Assembly (NCBI RefSeq): GCF_009834365.1
Contig: NZ_CP041348.1
Span: 528,001 to 592,000, forward strand
DNA length: 64,000 nucleotides
From: Komagataeibacter xylinus
Lineage (GTDB): Bacteria > Pseudomonadota > Alphaproteobacteria > Acetobacterales > Acetobacteraceae
Direction of reading: 5' to 3'
Part shown: positions 28,430-40,914 of the stretch, piece by piece
How positions within the stretch are numbered: the stretch's first letter is position 1
Layout of the letters: each line of letters opens with the position of its first letter
Notes under the pieces: model-generated
What the model saw: the letters and a program-made list of their open reading frames with translations, nothing else
Database searches by the model: none
Told to the model about the DNA's origin: nothing
Position numbers and translations under genes: made by a program

Positions 28430-28453
28430 TCTTTGAATCTTTTGGGAAATAAG

Positions 28454-28532
28454 AAGTTTTTTGGTGAAGCTTTTTTCCCAAAAGCTTCAAAGAAATGCCG
28501 CCCTCCGGAAAAAGGGCGGCACCCAAAAACGT
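28454..28532 (+). repeat. Dispersed double-hairpin intergenic repeat, copy 4
   Basis: A full copy in plus orientation that ends 14 bp before the purA stop. The second hairpin arms are GCCGCCCT and AGGGCGGC. Compared with the common arms, T to C on one side is matched by A to G on the other, so pairing is preserved. Terminal segments are AAGTTTTTTGGTG and CACCCAAAAAC. Confidence 0.88.
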
Positions 28533-28546
28533 CTATTGGACCCCGA

Positions 28547-29836
28547 TCAGTCCTCGAACGGGTCGCGCATCAGGATGGTATCATCACGCTCGGGGCTGGT
28601 GGAAAGCAGGGTCACCGGCGCCTCCACCAGTTCCTCGATGCGGCGCACGTATTTGATGGCCTGCGCGGGCAGCTCTGCCCAGGAGCGCGCGCCCTTCGTG
28701 CTGTCTTTCCAGCCTTCCATCGTCTCGAACACCGGGCGGATGCGCTGCTGCGCGCCGGGAGCCGAGGGGAAGTGCCTGGTGGTCTTGCCATCGAGCTCGT
28801 AGCCCACGCAGATGCTGATCTCGTCCAGCCCGTCCAGCACATCCAGCTTGGTCAGGGCCAGGCCATTCACGCCGCCCACACGCACCGCGCGGCGCACCAG
28901 CACGGCATCAAACCAGCCACAGCGGCGGGGGCGGCCCGTCACGGTGCCGAATTCATGCCCGCGCTCGCCAATGGTGCGCCCCATCTCATCATGCAGTTCG
29001 CTGGGAAACGGCCCCTCGCCCACGCGGGTGGTGTAGGCCTTGGCAATGCCCAGCACAAAGCCGATGCTCGTCGGCCCCACGCCAGCGCCGGTGCCCGCAT
29101 TGGCGGCAACGGTGTTTGATGAGGTCACGTACGGGTAGGTGCCGTGGTCCACATCCAGCATGACTGCCTGCGCGCCCTCGAACAGGATGCGCGAGCCGCC
29201 ACGGCGGCTGTCATCGAGCAGATCCCACACAGGCGCCATGAAGGGCAGCACGCGGGGGGCCACGGTGTTGAGGAAGTCGAGCAGTTCCTGCTTGGTGAAG
29301 GTCTCGGCACCCAGCCCCTTGAGCAGGGTGTTGTGGTGCAGCAGCAGTTCGTCGAGCTTCCAGTCCAGCGTTTCCGGCTCGGCCAGATCACACAGGCGGA
29401 TGGCGCGGCGGGCCACCTTGTCCTCATAGGCCGGGCCGATGCCACGCCCGGTGGTGCCGATCTTGCGCTCGCCACGGGCGGCTTCACGCGCGCGGTCGAG
29501 CGCGCCATGCACGGGCAGGATCAGGGGGGCGTTTTCTGCAATCTTCAGCGTCTCGGGCGTGACCTTGAGGCCCTGGGCGGTCACGCGGTCGATTTCCTTG
29601 AGCAGCGCCTCGGGGTCAACCACCACGCCATTGCCGATCACGCCCATCTTGCCGCGCACGAGGCCCGAGGGCAGCAGGGAGAGCTTGTAGGTCTGCTCGC
29701 CCACAACCAGCGTGTGACCCGCATTGTGGCCACCCTGAAAGCGCACGACCACATCGGCGCGGCTGGCCAGCCAGTCCACGATCTTTCCCTTGCCCTCGTC
29801 ACCCCACTGGGTGCCGATCACGGTGACGTTGGACAT
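28547..29836 (-). CDS. purA: Adenylosuccinate synthetase
   Basis: PurA makes adenylosuccinate from IMP, aspartate and GTP, the first committed step to AMP. The 429-residue protein starts at ATG 29836 behind an AAGGAG site. [15 protein letters not shown] carries the GTP-binding loop and catalytic Asp, [13 protein letters not shown] carries the catalytic His, and [18 protein letters not shown] and [10 protein letters not shown] are further signatures. The gene lies 90 bp downstream of hisZ on the same strand, a pairing seen in many alphaproteobacteria. Confidence 0.97.
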   Translation of the reverse strand: MSNVTVIGTQWGDEGKGKIVDWLASRADVVVRFQGGHNAGHTLVVGEQTYKLSLLPSGLVRGKMGVIGNGVVVDPEALLKEIDRVTAQGLKVTPETLKIAENAPLILPVHGALDRAREAARGERKIGTTGRGIGPAYEDKVARRAIRLCDLAEPETLDWKLDELLLHHNTLLKGLGAETFTKQELLDFLNTVAPRVLPFMAPVWDLLDDSRRGGSRILFEGAQAVMLDVDHGTYPYVTSSNTVAANAGTGAGVGPTSIGFVLGIAKAYTTRVGEGPFPSELHDEMGRTIGERGHEFGTVTGRPRRCGWFDAVLVRRAVRVGGVNGLALTKLDVLDGLDEISICVGYELDGKTTRHFPSAPGAQQRIRPVFETMEGWKDSTKGARSWAELPAQAIKYVRRIEELVEAPVTLLSTSPERDDTILMRDPFED

Positions 29837-29926
29837 TTCATGCTCCTTGATATGCTGCCCGGCAGCCACTGCGCGGCCAGCCGGAAAAAACGGGGTCGGT
29901 TCAGAAAAAAGAAATCAGTGTAAACT

Positions 29927-31078
29927 TCAGGCGTCATTCACCGGCACAAGCTGGCCATCCACCACCACCAGCGCACAGGCCAGCAGGGCCGCCTGCGCCA
30001 GCGGGTCTTCATCCGGCCCGAGGGCGCTGACCGTGGCATAGCCCGCCGCCCGCAGGGCAGCCGCCTTTTCCGCTGGCGTGCGCCATGGCAAGTAGATGCG
30101 CGTGCGGCTGGGCAGGGACGGCGCCGCGCGCAGGATGATGTCGGGCCGCAGGGTGATGCCACAGGCCGGTTCATCATCATTGGACAGATAGCGTCCGCCC
30201 CGGCCCAGCTCTTCACGCTGGCCAGCAGCATAAACGCTGACGCACACGCCGGTATGATACTGCCAGCCCCGGAACTCCACCGGGTCCACCGTCAGGCGGA
30301 TGCCGGGCACGCGGGCCTCGATGGCAGCTACGGTGGCCGCCAGCCGCTCGCTCAGCGCGCGCACGGCGGGGGGCAGGTCAACCGCTGCCAACTCGGCCAG
30401 CGCGCCCTGCGCCGGGCCTGCCGCATGCAGAAGGCGGATCAGCACATCGGCCAGGTCGCCGCCATGCCGCGCCACGGCGGCCGCATCCTTGCGGTCAAGC
30501 GCGCGCATGAGCGCGCCACGCACATTGCCCTCGAACCCGCCTGCATCAAGCAGGGCGGTGGTGAGCGCTGGCATGGTCAGGTCAAACGAAACACCGCGCA
30601 CCTGCAGGGTTGCCAGGCACTCGGCGGCAAGGGCCACGATTTCCGCATCCGCATGCGGGCCGTCAGGCCCGATCAGTTCCACGCCCGCCTGCGAGATCTG
30701 CCGATCCCCCTCGCCCCGGTTGCTGGCCATGAGAATGCATGGCCCGGCATAGGACAGGCGCAGCGGGCGCGGCACGTCAGGCAGGCGCGTTGCGGCAATG
30801 CGGGCGATCTGGGGCGTCATGTCCGGCCGCAGCGCCATCATGCGCCGCGTATCAGGGTCCATCAGGCGGAAGGTCTGCGCGGCCACCGCCGCACCCGAGC
30901 CGGAGAGCAGGGTGGTCTCGAATTCCAGCAGCGGCGGGGTCACACGGTCATAACCATGGGCTGCGAACACGCGCATCAGGGTTTCGACGCCCGCAGCCTC
31001 GGCCTCGGCCTCGGGAGGGAGCCGGTCCACGAACCCGGCAGGCAGAAGGGCTGGGTTGAACGGCGGATCATCAGTCAT
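29927..31078 (-). CDS. hisZ: ATP phosphoribosyltransferase regulatory subunit
   Basis: HisZ is a catalytically inactive histidyl-tRNA synthetase paralogue that activates the short form of HisG in the first step of histidine synthesis. The 383-residue protein from ATG 31078 retains class II synthetase-like motifs (AAHGYDRVTPPLLEF, MALRPDMTPQIARIAATR, SYAGPCILM) but lacks the histidine A motif of true HisS. GRGGRYLSNDD near the C terminus resembles the HisS-like fold end. Its presence implies a short HisG elsewhere in the genome. It lies between serC and purA on the same strand. Confidence 0.92.
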   Translation of the reverse strand: MTDDPPFNPALLPAGFVDRLPPEAEAEAAGVETLMRVFAAHGYDRVTPPLLEFETTLLSGSGAAVAAQTFRLMDPDTRRMMALRPDMTPQIARIAATRLPDVPRPLRLSYAGPCILMASNRGEGDRQISQAGVELIGPDGPHADAEIVALAAECLATLQVRGVSFDLTMPALTTALLDAGGFEGNVRGALMRALDRKDAAAVARHGGDLADVLIRLLHAAGPAQGALAELAAVDLPPAVRALSERLAATVAAIEARVPGIRLTVDPVEFRGWQYHTGVCVSVYAAGQREELGRGGRYLSNDDEPACGITLRPDIILRAAPSLPSRTRIYLPWRTPAEKAAALRAAGYATVSALGPDEDPLAQAALLACALVVVDGQLVPVNDA

Positions 31079-31162
31079 GGCAGGGCCTATCGTGCTGCAA
31101 TCATGCCCGCAGGCACGCGGCCTGGGCATGATGGATCGGACATGGAAGGAGAAAGGGAGAGA

Positions 31163-32335
31163 TCAGGCGTGTTCGTGCCGCACCTGCTCATAAGCCCAGT
31201 CAAGCCACGGCAGCACGGCCGCAAGGTCCGCGGTTTCAACCGTGGCGCCACCCCACAGCCGCAGGCCCGGCGGTGCATCGCGGTAGCTGCCCACATCCAT
31301 GGCCACACCTTCCTTGCCCAGCAGGGAAACGATCTTCTTGGCTGCTGCCGTCTGGGCGGCATGATCAAGCGCTGTAAACCACGGGGCGACAATACGCAGG
31401 CAGATGGCCGTGCTTGAGCGGTGCGCCGGGTTGGGGGCAAGGAACTGCGCCCAGTCGGATTTCGCCTCCCATGTGGCGATCGCTGCTAGATTGGCTTCAC
31501 TGCGGGCGATCAGCCCTTTCAGCCCGCCAATGCCCTCGGCCCATTTCAGGCCATCCAGCGCATCTTCCACGCACAGCATGGAGGGCGTGTTGATGGTATC
31601 GCCCTTGAAGATACCCGCGATCAGGCCCTTGCTGTTGGTCAGGCGGAAGATCTTGGGCAGCGCGCGGGGGGCTGGCGTGGACACCAGGCGTTCCACCGCG
31701 CGCGGAGAGAGGGCCAGCATGCCGTGGGCTGCCTCGCCACCAAGCACCTTCTGCCATGACCATGTCACCACATCCAGCTTCTCCCACGGCAGGTCCATGG
31801 CGAAGGCGGCGGATGTGGCGTCACAGATCACCAGCCCGTCGCGCTGCGTGGGGATGGCGGCATCATAGGGCAGGCGCGCGCCCGATGTGGTGCCGTTCCA
31901 GGTCAGCACCACGTCGCGCGACCAGTCCACCTGCGCCAGATCCGGAATCTCGCCATACTCAGCCTTGAGCACGCGGGCCTCGGGCAGCCTGAGCTGGGCA
32001 ATGATGTCATTGGCCCATGTGGCGGAGAAGCTCTCGAACGCCAGCACATCCACCGGGCGCGTGCCCAGGATGGACCACAGCACCATTTCGACCGCACCAG
32101 TGTCGGACGCGGGCACGATGCCAAGCACCCAGTCCTCGGGCATGCCCAGCATGGCCTTGGAGCGGGTAATGACCTCGTTGAGCCGCGCGCGCCCCTCGGT
32201 CGAGCGGTGCGAGCGCCCTACCAGCGCATCGGCCAGGGCATGGAGCGACCACCCCGGGCGTTTGGCGCACGGACCGGAGGAAAAGCGCGGATTGGCAGGC
32301 CGCACGAACGGCTTTGCAGTAAGGGCTTCAGGCAA
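31163..32335 (-). CDS. serC: Phosphoserine aminotransferase
   Basis: SerC converts 3-phosphohydroxypyruvate to phosphoserine with PLP. The protein (390 residues) belongs to the archaeal/alphaproteobacterial type, with [18 protein letters not shown] at the N terminus, the PLP lysine in [18 protein letters not shown], and [15 protein letters not shown] near the end. No in-frame ATG precedes the conserved region. The best start is TTG 32335, with an AGGA about a dozen bases upstream; the frame stays open to 32431, inside the tRNA-Leu gene. It lies only 66 bp after that tRNA on the same strand, so it may share its transcript. Confidence 0.9.
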   Translation of the reverse strand: MPEALTAKPFVRPANPRFSSGPCAKRPGWSLHALADALVGRSHRSTEGRARLNEVITRSKAMLGMPEDWVLGIVPASDTGAVEMVLWSILGTRPVDVLAFESFSATWANDIIAQLRLPEARVLKAEYGEIPDLAQVDWSRDVVLTWNGTTSGARLPYDAAIPTQRDGLVICDATSAAFAMDLPWEKLDVVTWSWQKVLGGEAAHGMLALSPRAVERLVSTPAPRALPKIFRLTNSKGLIAGIFKGDTINTPSMLCVEDALDGLKWAEGIGGLKGLIARSEANLAAIATWEAKSDWAQFLAPNPAHRSSTAICLRIVAPWFTALDHAAQTAAAKKIVSLLGKEGVAMDVGSYRDAPPGLRLWGGATVETADLAAVLPWLDWAYEQVRHEHA

Positions 32336-32401
32336 GGGAGATAACGTCCTGTTCGCGACACGGGCATTGGCACGGCAACACCGCCAACCGGTGCGCCAGA
32401 C

Positions 32402-32485
32402 TGGTGCGAGAGGGGGGATTCGAACCCCCATGCCTTTCGGCGGTCGATTTTGAGTCGACTACGTCTACCGTTCCGTCACTCTCGC
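32402..32485 (-). tRNA. tRNA-Leu (anticodon CAA)
   Basis: The 84-nt gene has acceptor arms GCGAGAG and CTCTCGC, discriminator A, encoded CCA and a long variable arm (CGCCGAAAGGCAT), as expected for leucine. The anticodon stem GTCGA/TCGAC encloses CTCAAAA, with CAA at 34-36. It reads TTG codons. Confidence 0.94.
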
Positions 32486-32561
32486 ATACAGGCACCCCGC
32501 CCGGAACGGGACGGATGATACCACGGCAATCAGTCCATGGACGTCTTGCGGACCCGCTATA

Positions 32562-33497
32562 TCACACCGGCGGCGGCGGCTCCAGCCCCAGCATCAACGC
32601 CAGATTCTGGATCGCGGCCCCTGATGCGCCCTTGCCCAGATTGTCCAGCCGCGCGGTCAGAACGGCCTGCCCCAGCTCTTCATTGCCATGCACGCGCAAC
32701 TCCATCCGGTCGGTGCCCGCCAGCGTATCGGCCACCAGCTTGGCGCAGGGTTCGGCCACCGTAATGCGGTCGGAGCCTGCGTAATGCGCGGCCAGCACCC
32801 CGTGCAGGTCGGCAAGGCCAACAGTGCCGGGCAGCAGGTCAAGATGCAGCGGCACGGACACGATCATGCCCTGCGCAAAATGCCCGACCGAGGGCACGAA
32901 CAGCGGCAGCTGGGCAAGGCCGGCATACAGCTTCATTTCCGGAATGTGCTTGTGCCCAAGCCCCAGCCCGTACAGCTCGAATGCCGGGCCGCCATCACGC
33001 TCATGCGCCTCGATCATGCTGCGGCCGCCGCCGCTGTAGCCGCTTACGGCATTGACCGTGACGGGATAGTCATCAGGCACCAGCCCGGCTTTTACGAGCG
33101 GGCGCAGCAGGCCCACCAGCCCGGTGGGGTAGCAGCCAGGGTTGGATACCCTTGCTGCCTTGCGGATGCGCTCCGGCTGGGCCGCATCCATTTCGGGGAA
33201 GCCGTAAACCCAGGCCGGGTCGGTGCGAAAGGCGGTACTGGCATCAAGGATGCGGGGTGCCTCGGCACCCATGCCATCAGCCATGGCCACGGCCTCCTTT
33301 GCCGCCGCATCCGGCAGGCACAGGACCACCACATCAGCAACTGCCATCATCTCGCGCCGGGCGTCGGGGTCCTTGCGGCGGTCAGGGTCGATGGAGCGCA
33401 GCGTGACCGGCAGGTGCTGGAGCCGCTCGCGGATACCAAGCCCCGTAGTGCCTGCCTCGCCATCGATAAAGACCGTTGCCTGTCCGTCGCTGCTCAT
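32562..33497 (-). CDS. argC: N-acetyl-gamma-glutamyl-phosphate reductase (short type 2)
   Basis: ArgC reduces N-acetylglutamyl phosphate to the semialdehyde in arginine synthesis. The 311-residue length marks the shorter type 2 enzyme. The nucleotide-binding start [18 protein letters not shown] and the catalytic Cys122 in [15 protein letters not shown] are clear, and [12 protein letters not shown] is a typical substrate loop. The start is ATG 33497. It is divergent from mazG and lies 76 bp upstream of tRNA-Leu on the same strand. No other arginine gene is adjacent. Confidence 0.95.
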   Translation of the reverse strand: MSSDGQATVFIDGEAGTTGLGIRERLQHLPVTLRSIDPDRRKDPDARREMMAVADVVVLCLPDAAAKEAVAMADGMGAEAPRILDASTAFRTDPAWVYGFPEMDAAQPERIRKAARVSNPGCYPTGLVGLLRPLVKAGLVPDDYPVTVNAVSGYSGGGRSMIEAHERDGGPAFELYGLGLGHKHIPEMKLYAGLAQLPLFVPSVGHFAQGMIVSVPLHLDLLPGTVGLADLHGVLAAHYAGSDRITVAEPCAKLVADTLAGTDRMELRVHGNEELGQAVLTARLDNLGKGASGAAIQNLALMLGLEPPPPV

Positions 33498-33593
33498 GTG
33501 CCATCCATCCTGATAAGAACTTCCCGCCCTGCGGTGCGCGATCTATACAAAACCTGCGCCCGACCGCAACATAAACAGGCAGGAACCCCCCTT

Positions 33594-34388
33594 ATGCAAG
33601 ATGCTGCCCCTCCCCTCCAACGCCTGCTCGACATCATGGCCCGCCTGCGCGACCCCGAAAGCGGCTGCCCGTGGGACAAGGCGCAGGATTTTGCCTCCAT
33701 CGCGCCCTACAGCATTGAAGAAGCCTATGAGGTGGCCGACACCATCGCCCGTGAAGACTGGGACGGCCTGCCCGATGAGTTGGGCGACCTGCTGCTCCAG
33801 GTCGTCTATCACGCGCAGATGGCCGATGAGAAAGGCCTTTTCGACTTCGCCACCGTCGCCACCCTGATTGGCGACAAGATGATCCGCCGCCACCCCCATG
33901 TGTTTGGCGAGGCCGAAGCACAGGCCGGGCAGTGGGAAAACGGCAAGGCGCTTGAACGCCTCGCCCGCAACCGGCGCGGCACGTTAGACGACGTGCCCGT
34001 GGGCCTGCCTGCGCTGATACGCGCGCGCAAGCTCTCGGCCCGTGCCGCCCGCGTGGGCTTTGACTGGGATACGGCAGGCGAGGTTGCCGCCAAGGTGGAT
34101 GAGGAACTCGATGAACTGAAGGTCGAGCTTGCAAGCGGCGACCGCGAGAAGATCTTTGATGAACTCGGCGATGTGCTGTTCACGCTGGCGACACTGGCCC
34201 GCAAGCTGGACATGGACCCCGAGGCCTGCCTGCGCCAGGCCAACGCCAAGTTCACCCGCCGCTTTACCGCCGTCGAGCATGATCTGGCCGACCGGGGGCT
34301 CGCACTGTCCGATGTGGACGTAAAAACCATGGAGGAAGGCTGGCAGGCGGTCAAACGCCAGGAACGCGCGGCAGCAAAAAAGACTTAA
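33594..34388 (+). CDS. mazG: Nucleoside triphosphate pyrophosphohydrolase MazG
   Basis: MazG hydrolyses NTPs to NMP and pyrophosphate and is linked to nucleotide house-cleaning and ppGpp control. The 264-residue protein from ATG 33594 has two MazG domains. The first has CPWDKAQDFASIAPYSIEEA and DELGDLLLQVVYHAQMA; the second has VDEELDELKVEL and EKIFDELGDVLFTLATLARK. The EExxE-type metal sites are intact. An upstream open frame to 32688 is an argC shadow. It ends next to a dispersed repeat in a convergent junction. Confidence 0.95.
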   Translation: MQDAAPPLQRLLDIMARLRDPESGCPWDKAQDFASIAPYSIEEAYEVADTIAREDWDGLPDELGDLLLQVVYHAQMADEKGLFDFATVATLIGDKMIRRHPHVFGEAEAQAGQWENGKALERLARNRRGTLDDVPVGLPALIRARKLSARAARVGFDWDTAGEVAAKVDEELDELKVELASGDREKIFDELGDVLFTLATLARKLDMDPEACLRQANAKFTRRFTAVEHDLADRGLALSDVDVKTMEEGWQAVKRQERAAAKKT

Positions 34389-34395
34389 AAATCAG

Positions 34396-34472
34396 AAGTT
34401 TTTGGTGACGCTTTTTTCAAAACGCTTCAAAAGAACGCCGCCTTTTTGAAAAAAGGCGGCACCCTGAAACTT
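34396..34472 (+). repeat. Dispersed double-hairpin intergenic repeat, copy 5
   Basis: A full plus-orientation copy fills the convergent gap between mazG and the gene ending at 34479. The second hairpin arms are perfect (GCCGCCTTTTT with AAAAAGGCGGC). The first hairpin has two mismatches (GACGC and CGCTTC). Terminal segments are AAGTTTTTGGTG and CACCCTGAAACTTT. Confidence 0.88.
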
Positions 34473-34478
34473 TCATCT

Positions 34479-35315
34479 TTATTCCGCCGTCAGCAGCAGG
34501 TCGTGCAGCGCCTGCCAGCTTGCACGGTCAGGCGCATAAAGCAGGCCACCGCTGCGGTCGGTCACGCGGTAGGGCGAGCCATCAAAATGGGCGCTGTAGC
34601 CGCCTGCCTCCTGATGGATCAGCCAGCCTGCCAGATGGTCCCACGGCAGGGTGCGGTTGAACAGCAGGAAGTGACAGCGCCCATCGACGAGCATGAGGTA
34701 TTCATGCGCCGCACAGCGGAAATCCCACGATCCCGCCACCTTGGGCAGGTTATGGGTCACCACGTCGCGCACGGGGGCCGGCAGATAACGCCATGAGGCA
34801 TTGCCCGCCATCTCGCGTGCGGGCACGGCGAGGGCGACCTGCAGGCGGCGCTCGCCCCCCCTGCCATCATCAAGCCACGCGCCCTGCCCGCGCGCGGCCA
34901 CGGCAGCAATGTTGCAGATGGGGTCCACAATCGCCCCGCCAACCACTTCACCACCCGATAAGGCAGACACCATCACACCAAACAGCGGCACGCCCGCCGC
35001 GTAATTGGCGGTGCCATCAATGGGGTCGATCACAAAGGCCAGTTCAGCCGTAGCCAGACCATCAAGCAGGTCGGGGCCGGCGGCCACCGCCTCCTCTCCC
35101 ACCACGAGGGCTTTGGGCCAGACGGCCTGCAGGGCTGTGGTCAGATCGCGCTCGGTAGCTTCATCCGCCACGGTCACAATATCCATCGGCCCGCTCTTGC
35201 TGCGGATATCGGCATGGTCAAGGCAACGGAAGGACGGCATGACATGGCGCTGTGCTGCTTCACGCATCATCGCCACCACCTTGTGCATATCCGCCAGTGT
35301 GATCCGTTGCGTCAT
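34479..35315 (-). CDS. Inositol monophosphatase family phosphatase
   Basis: A 278-residue magnesium-dependent, lithium-sensitive type phosphatase. The metal-site motifs are present: VGEE (Glu), FVIDPIDGTANYAAGVPLFG (the Asp-x-Asp-Gly-Thr signature) and LPWDHLAGWLIHQEAGG (Asp of the third motif). Members act on inositol phosphates, 3'(2'),5'-bisphosphates, histidinol phosphate or FBP. The sequence does not say which. It begins in MTQRITLADMHKVVAMM. A degenerate repeat lies upstream (35460-35533), and the gene converges on mazG. Confidence 0.85.
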   Translation of the reverse strand: MTQRITLADMHKVVAMMREAAQRHVMPSFRCLDHADIRSKSGPMDIVTVADEATERDLTTALQAVWPKALVVGEEAVAAGPDLLDGLATAELAFVIDPIDGTANYAAGVPLFGVMVSALSGGEVVGGAIVDPICNIAAVAARGQGAWLDDGRGGERRLQVALAVPAREMAGNASWRYLPAPVRDVVTHNLPKVAGSWDFRCAAHEYLMLVDGRCHFLLFNRTLPWDHLAGWLIHQEAGGYSAHFDGSPYRVTDRSGGLLYAPDRASWQALHDLLLTAE

Positions 35316-35459
35316 TGCTGCCTCCGCCTCTGTCCGTTGTTTAACCCGTCATTCCTGCGCTGCCGGGCGCCACTTTTCCACCCCACGCGCCATCATGGCC
35401 GGCTCCCCCAAAAGCCCACCTGTGCGGCCCGTTTGGAAAGAATCCTGTAGTCATAAGGC

Positions 35460-35533
35460 AGTTTCCGGCGAAGCTTTCCGGGAAACGCTTCAGGAAATGC
35501 CGCCTTTTTGAAAAAAGACGGCCCCCTCAAACT
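35460..35533 (+). repeat. Dispersed intergenic repeat, degenerate copy 6
   Basis: A diverged plus-orientation copy 19 bp from the hflX stop. The GCCGCCTTTTT arm is intact, but its partner reads AAAAAGACGGC with one substitution, and the first hairpin and terminal segments have several changes (GTTTCCGGCG, CTCAAACTC). Confidence 0.75.
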
Positions 35534-35552
35534 CTCGCTTATTCTACAGTTC

Positions 35553-36863
35553 CTAATCGACCAGACAGGTCACGACACGACCGAACTGCATCTCGAAACG
35601 CGCACGGTTGGCGGGCGAAAGGCGCACGGTCATCTCGGCCCCTTCCTCCCCATCACTGCGCTCTGTCACCTCGCCGTGCTCATGCAGCCAGGCCATAGCC
35701 GCGCCCTCGGCGATGGGCACGCGATAACGCACCACTTCCATCGCGCGGGTCATGCGTTCATCGATTGCAGCCAGCAGATCAGGCAGGCCATCGCCAGTAA
35801 TGGCGGAAATGACCACGTTGCCCGGCCGCGCGCCCACGGCATCGCGCCCGCCCACCAGGTCGGCCTTGTTCAGCACCTCGATCACGCGGCCCTGCCAGTC
35901 GGCCTCGATCGTGCCGTTGCGCGCCATGCCCTCAAGCACCTCGATCACGTCATTGCGCTGGGATGCGCTATCGGGGTGCGAGACATCGCGCACATGCAGG
36001 ATGATGTCAGCCTCGGCCACCTCTTCGAGCGTCGCGCGGAATGCGGCGATGAGTTCGGTCGGCAGGTCGCTGATGAAGCCCACCGTATCGGACAGGATCA
36101 CCCGCCGCCCCGAGGGCAGCTGGATGCCGCGCATGGTGGGGTCCAGCGTTGCAAAAAGCTGGTCCTGCGCATACACGCTCGCCCCGGTCAGGGCGTTGAA
36201 CAGGGTGGATTTGCCCGCATTGGTGTAACCCACCAGCGCCACGATGGGGAACGGCACCCGCCTGCGCGCCTGCCGGTGGAGGCCGCGCGTGCGGCGCACC
36301 TGCTCAAGCTCGCGCTTGAGGCGCACGATCCGGTCGCCGATCATGCGGCGATCGGCCTCGATCTGCGTCTCGCCAGGGCCGCCGAGGAAGCCAAAGCCAC
36401 CGCGCTGGCGCTCAAGATGGGTCCAGGTGCGCACCAGCCGGCTGCGCTGGTATTCCAGATGGGCGAGTTCGACCTGCAGCGTGCCTTCACGCGTGGCCGC
36501 GCGCTCGCCAAAGATATCAAGGATCAGCGCGGTCCGGTCGATCACCTTGCAGCCCAGCGCGCGCTCAAGGTTGCGCTGCTGCACGGGCGTAAGCCGGGAA
36601 TCGATGATGACAACGGTAATGTTGTCGGCCTTGACCGTCTCTTTAAGCGAATCGACCTGTCCGCCGCCAAGCAGGGTGGCAGGGCGCCGGGCGCGCAGCA
36701 GCAGCACCGCCTGGCACACCACCACCAGCCCGATGGAGGCGGCAAGGCCTACCGCTTCCTCCAGCCGGGCTTCGGCCGCGCGGGCATCATCGTGCCGGTC
36801 GGGGCGCTCCCATGGCAGGATGACTGCGGCGCGCGTGGCGGATGAAGGCGCCGCCACCGTCAC
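35553..36863 (-). CDS. hflX: Ribosome-associated GTPase HflX
   Basis: HflX splits stalled or heat-damaged ribosomes. The 436-residue protein has the N-terminal HflX domain with [12 protein letters not shown] and [20 protein letters not shown], the linker [19 protein letters not shown], and the GTPase motifs G1 ([12 protein letters not shown]), G3 (LSDTVGFI) and G4 (LNKADL). The start overlaps the hfq stop (ATGA), so the conserved hfq-hflX pair is translationally coupled. The stop lies next to repeat copy 6. Confidence 0.97.
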   Translation of the reverse strand: MTVAAPSSATRAAVILPWERPDRHDDARAAEARLEEAVGLAASIGLVVVCQAVLLLRARRPATLLGGGQVDSLKETVKADNITVVIIDSRLTPVQQRNLERALGCKVIDRTALILDIFGERAATREGTLQVELAHLEYQRSRLVRTWTHLERQRGGFGFLGGPGETQIEADRRMIGDRIVRLKRELEQVRRTRGLHRQARRRVPFPIVALVGYTNAGKSTLFNALTGASVYAQDQLFATLDPTMRGIQLPSGRRVILSDTVGFISDLPTELIAAFRATLEEVAEADIILHVRDVSHPDSASQRNDVIEVLEGMARNGTIEADWQGRVIEVLNKADLVGGRDAVGARPGNVVISAITGDGLPDLLAAIDERMTRAMEVVRYRVPIAEGAAMAWLHEHGEVTERSDGEEGAEMTVRLSPANRARFEMQFGRVVTCLVD

Positions 36864-37138
36864 GACGGGCTGCCATCCGTGGCTGCCGGTTCTTCCGTTT
36901 CCTCAGCCGGGGGATCGAACAGGCTGACGGGGGTGGCGGGCATGACGGTGCTGATCGCGTGCTTGTAGACCAGCTGCGTATGGCCGTCGCGCCTCAGCAG
37001 GACGGAAAAATTGTCAAACCAGGTAATGATGCCCTGAAGCTTGACGCCATTGACGAGGAAAATGGTGACCGGCGTTTTCGACCGGCGGACATGGTTCAGA
37101 AACACGTCCTGTACATTCTGTGAAGGTTCTTTTGCCAC
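36860..37138 (-). CDS. hfq: RNA-binding protein Hfq
   Basis: Hfq is the hexameric RNA chaperone for small-RNA pairing. The 92-residue protein contains the Sm1 region ([20 protein letters not shown]) and the Sm2 motif ([10 protein letters not shown]). The C-terminal tail is short, acidic and Pro-rich ([10 protein letters not shown]), as in many alphaproteobacteria. It lies 127 bp downstream of ntrX and overlaps hflX by 4 bp. Confidence 0.97.
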   Translation of the reverse strand: MAKEPSQNVQDVFLNHVRRSKTPVTIFLVNGVKLQGIITWFDNFSVLLRRDGHTQLVYKHAISTVMPATPVSLFDPPAEETEEPAATDGSPS

Positions 37139-37265
37139 GGCAGGGCCTTACTTGTTGTTTGTTGGGCGAAAATCAACACGGCACAGTCACGTGTCATGCT
37201 ACGGCGTTGCCACCATCCGTATCACGGTTCGTTGTCTAGCAGGCATGCGTCAGGTGGGCAAAAGC

Positions 37266-38646
<1,381 letters not shown>

Positions 38647-38657
<11 letters not shown>

Positions 38658-40914
38658 GGTCGTCCTTTATCGGCAAAATCAACGTCGACACAGCTCCCCT
38701 GCCCCCGGCATTGTCCTCAAGCCCGATGCTGCCGCCATGATCTTCAAGAATCTTCTTGACGATCGCAAGGCCCAGGCCGGTTCCCTTGGGCTTGTGCGTC
38801 ACATAGGGCTCGGTCAGCCGGGCGCGATCTTCGACCGGTAGCCCGATCCCGTCATCCTCGACGCGCAGGCGAACATGCGCGCCGTCATTTTCCAATGTAA
38901 TACGGATGTGGCCAATGACGCCATCCCCGCCCGGCGCCACGCCCGGCGCGCGCATGGCAATGGCGTCGGCCGCGTTCTGCAGCAGGTTGGTCAGCGCCTG
39001 GCCCACCAGCCTGCGGTCGCAGCGCACCAGCGGCCCCCGGTCGGGCAGGTTTACATCATAGACCAATTCGGGGTGGGCGTTGCGTTGCAGGATCAGCGCC
39101 TCGCGCACGATGCGCGAGAGATCCTCGTTGCGCATCACCGGCTGAGGCATGCGGGCGAAGGCGGAAAATTCATCCACCATGCGCCCGATATCGCCCACAT
39201 GGCGGATGATGGTGTCCACGCATTGCACAAACGTATCGGGGTCGGATGAAATCTCGCGCAGGAAGCGGCGCTTGAGCCGCTCGGCCGCAAGCTGGATGGG
39301 GGTGAGCGGGTTCTTGATCTCATGGGCGATGCGGCGCGCCACGTCCGCCCAGGCCGCCTTGCGCTGCGCCACCTGCAGGGCTGTTATGTCATCAAACGTA
39401 ACCACATAGCCCTCGGCCGAGACACCGGCCACGCTGCCCTGCATTTCCGCGCCGATTCGCACCAGCAGCGTGCAGGCACGCCCCCCTGCCAGCACCTGCA
39501 CCTCGCCCGTCAGTTCACGCGCGCCATCCTGGGCGATGCGGTCAAGCATGTCGGCAAGTTCGGGCACCACCTCGATCAGCGGGTGGCCCACGTAATCCGC
39601 CATGTCGCGGTGCAGCAGCACGCTGGCCGCCCGGTTGGGCAGTTCGATCATGCGCTGCGAATCCAGCCCGATCACCCCGGCCGAAACACCGGACAGCACG
39701 GCCTCGGTAAAGCGGCGGCGTTCATTGATCTGGTTGTTGGCCTGGATCAGCTCGGCGCGCTGGGTGGCAAGCTGGGTGGTCATGCGGTTGAAGGCGCGTG
39801 ACAGACTGGCCACCTCGTCATCACGGTCGCCCTCAGGCACGTTGCTGTCGAGATCGCCCTTGCTCACCCGCTCCGATGCCAGGATGAGCAGGCCGAGCGG
39901 GCGCACGATCTGATTGGCCAGCATCAGCCCGATCAGGATGGCCGCACCAAGCACCAGCACCGCCACGAGGGCGAATATGAGCACGAAAGTGAACTGGATC
40001 TTGCCGCGATTGCCATTGAGCCGCTGGTAGTCGGCCACAACCTGTTCGGTGCGGTGCATGTGCTCGAGAATGTCGGGATCGACAGGGCGGGCGATCATGA
40101 GCATGAGCGGCGGCGTGTCACCCAGCGTCACCACCGCGCGGACGGTCTTTTCATCCGCCGAATCCAGGATCGCGATCTCGTTGGTGCGGGCCATGAGGGT
40201 GGCGGCTGGCGGCGGCAGGTCCTTCATGTTGGCCGCGCGCCCCATCAGCCCGCCCGAGGCCACGACGGTGTTGGTGAACGGGTCGTACACCACCGCCACG
40301 TCCAGCCCGCGCAGGGTGGCCTGTGAATCCAGCACCTGCGAGAGCGCATCGGGGTTGTGCAGCAGGTCATCGCCCGAGCCGGCCAGCGCGGTCTGGGCGC
40401 TGACCAGATAGTTGGCCAGCGAGAAGGCCTCCGTGCGGATATTGGCGTTATGCTCCTGCAGGTAGCCGCGCGAGGTTTCCAGCGCCTCGTTCAGCGCGGT
40501 GTTCACCCGGTCGCTGAACCAGATCTGGATGCCGTAATGAAAGAACACGGCAGCAAACGTGCCCACCACGATGGTGGGCGCCACCGCCACGATGCCGAAC
40601 AGCGTGACCAGCCGCACATGCAGCCGCGCGCCCGCCAGCCCGCTGCGCCGCTCGGCCAGCACGCGCCCCACCTTCTCGGTCAGCGATGTGGCCAGCAGCA
40701 GCAGCACCAGAAAGTTGAGGATGAACACCAGCGCCTGGATTTGCGGGTGGTGGGCCAGCGAATTGCCGCCCGACAGCACCACGAAGGTCGCCACACCCAG
40801 CACGAGTGCGAGCAGCACCAGCACCAGGGCCACGTTGCGGCGCACGAGCATGTCGAGCATGCGCTGCGCCAGGCGGTAGGCAACGCCGGTGCGCGGCGGG
40901 GCGGGCGTGGTCAT
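38647..40914 (-). CDS. ntrY: Sensor histidine kinase NtrY
   Basis: NtrY is the membrane sensor for NtrX. The 755-residue protein has four predicted N-terminal membrane segments around a periplasmic region: three in residues about 28-140 and one near 310-335 ([18 protein letters not shown]). A HAMP domain, a PAS domain, and the HisKA motif [20 protein letters not shown] follow. The HATPase_c domain carries the N box ([12 protein letters not shown]) and [13 protein letters not shown]. It overlaps ntrC by 4 bp upstream and ntrX by 11 bp downstream. Confidence 0.95.
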
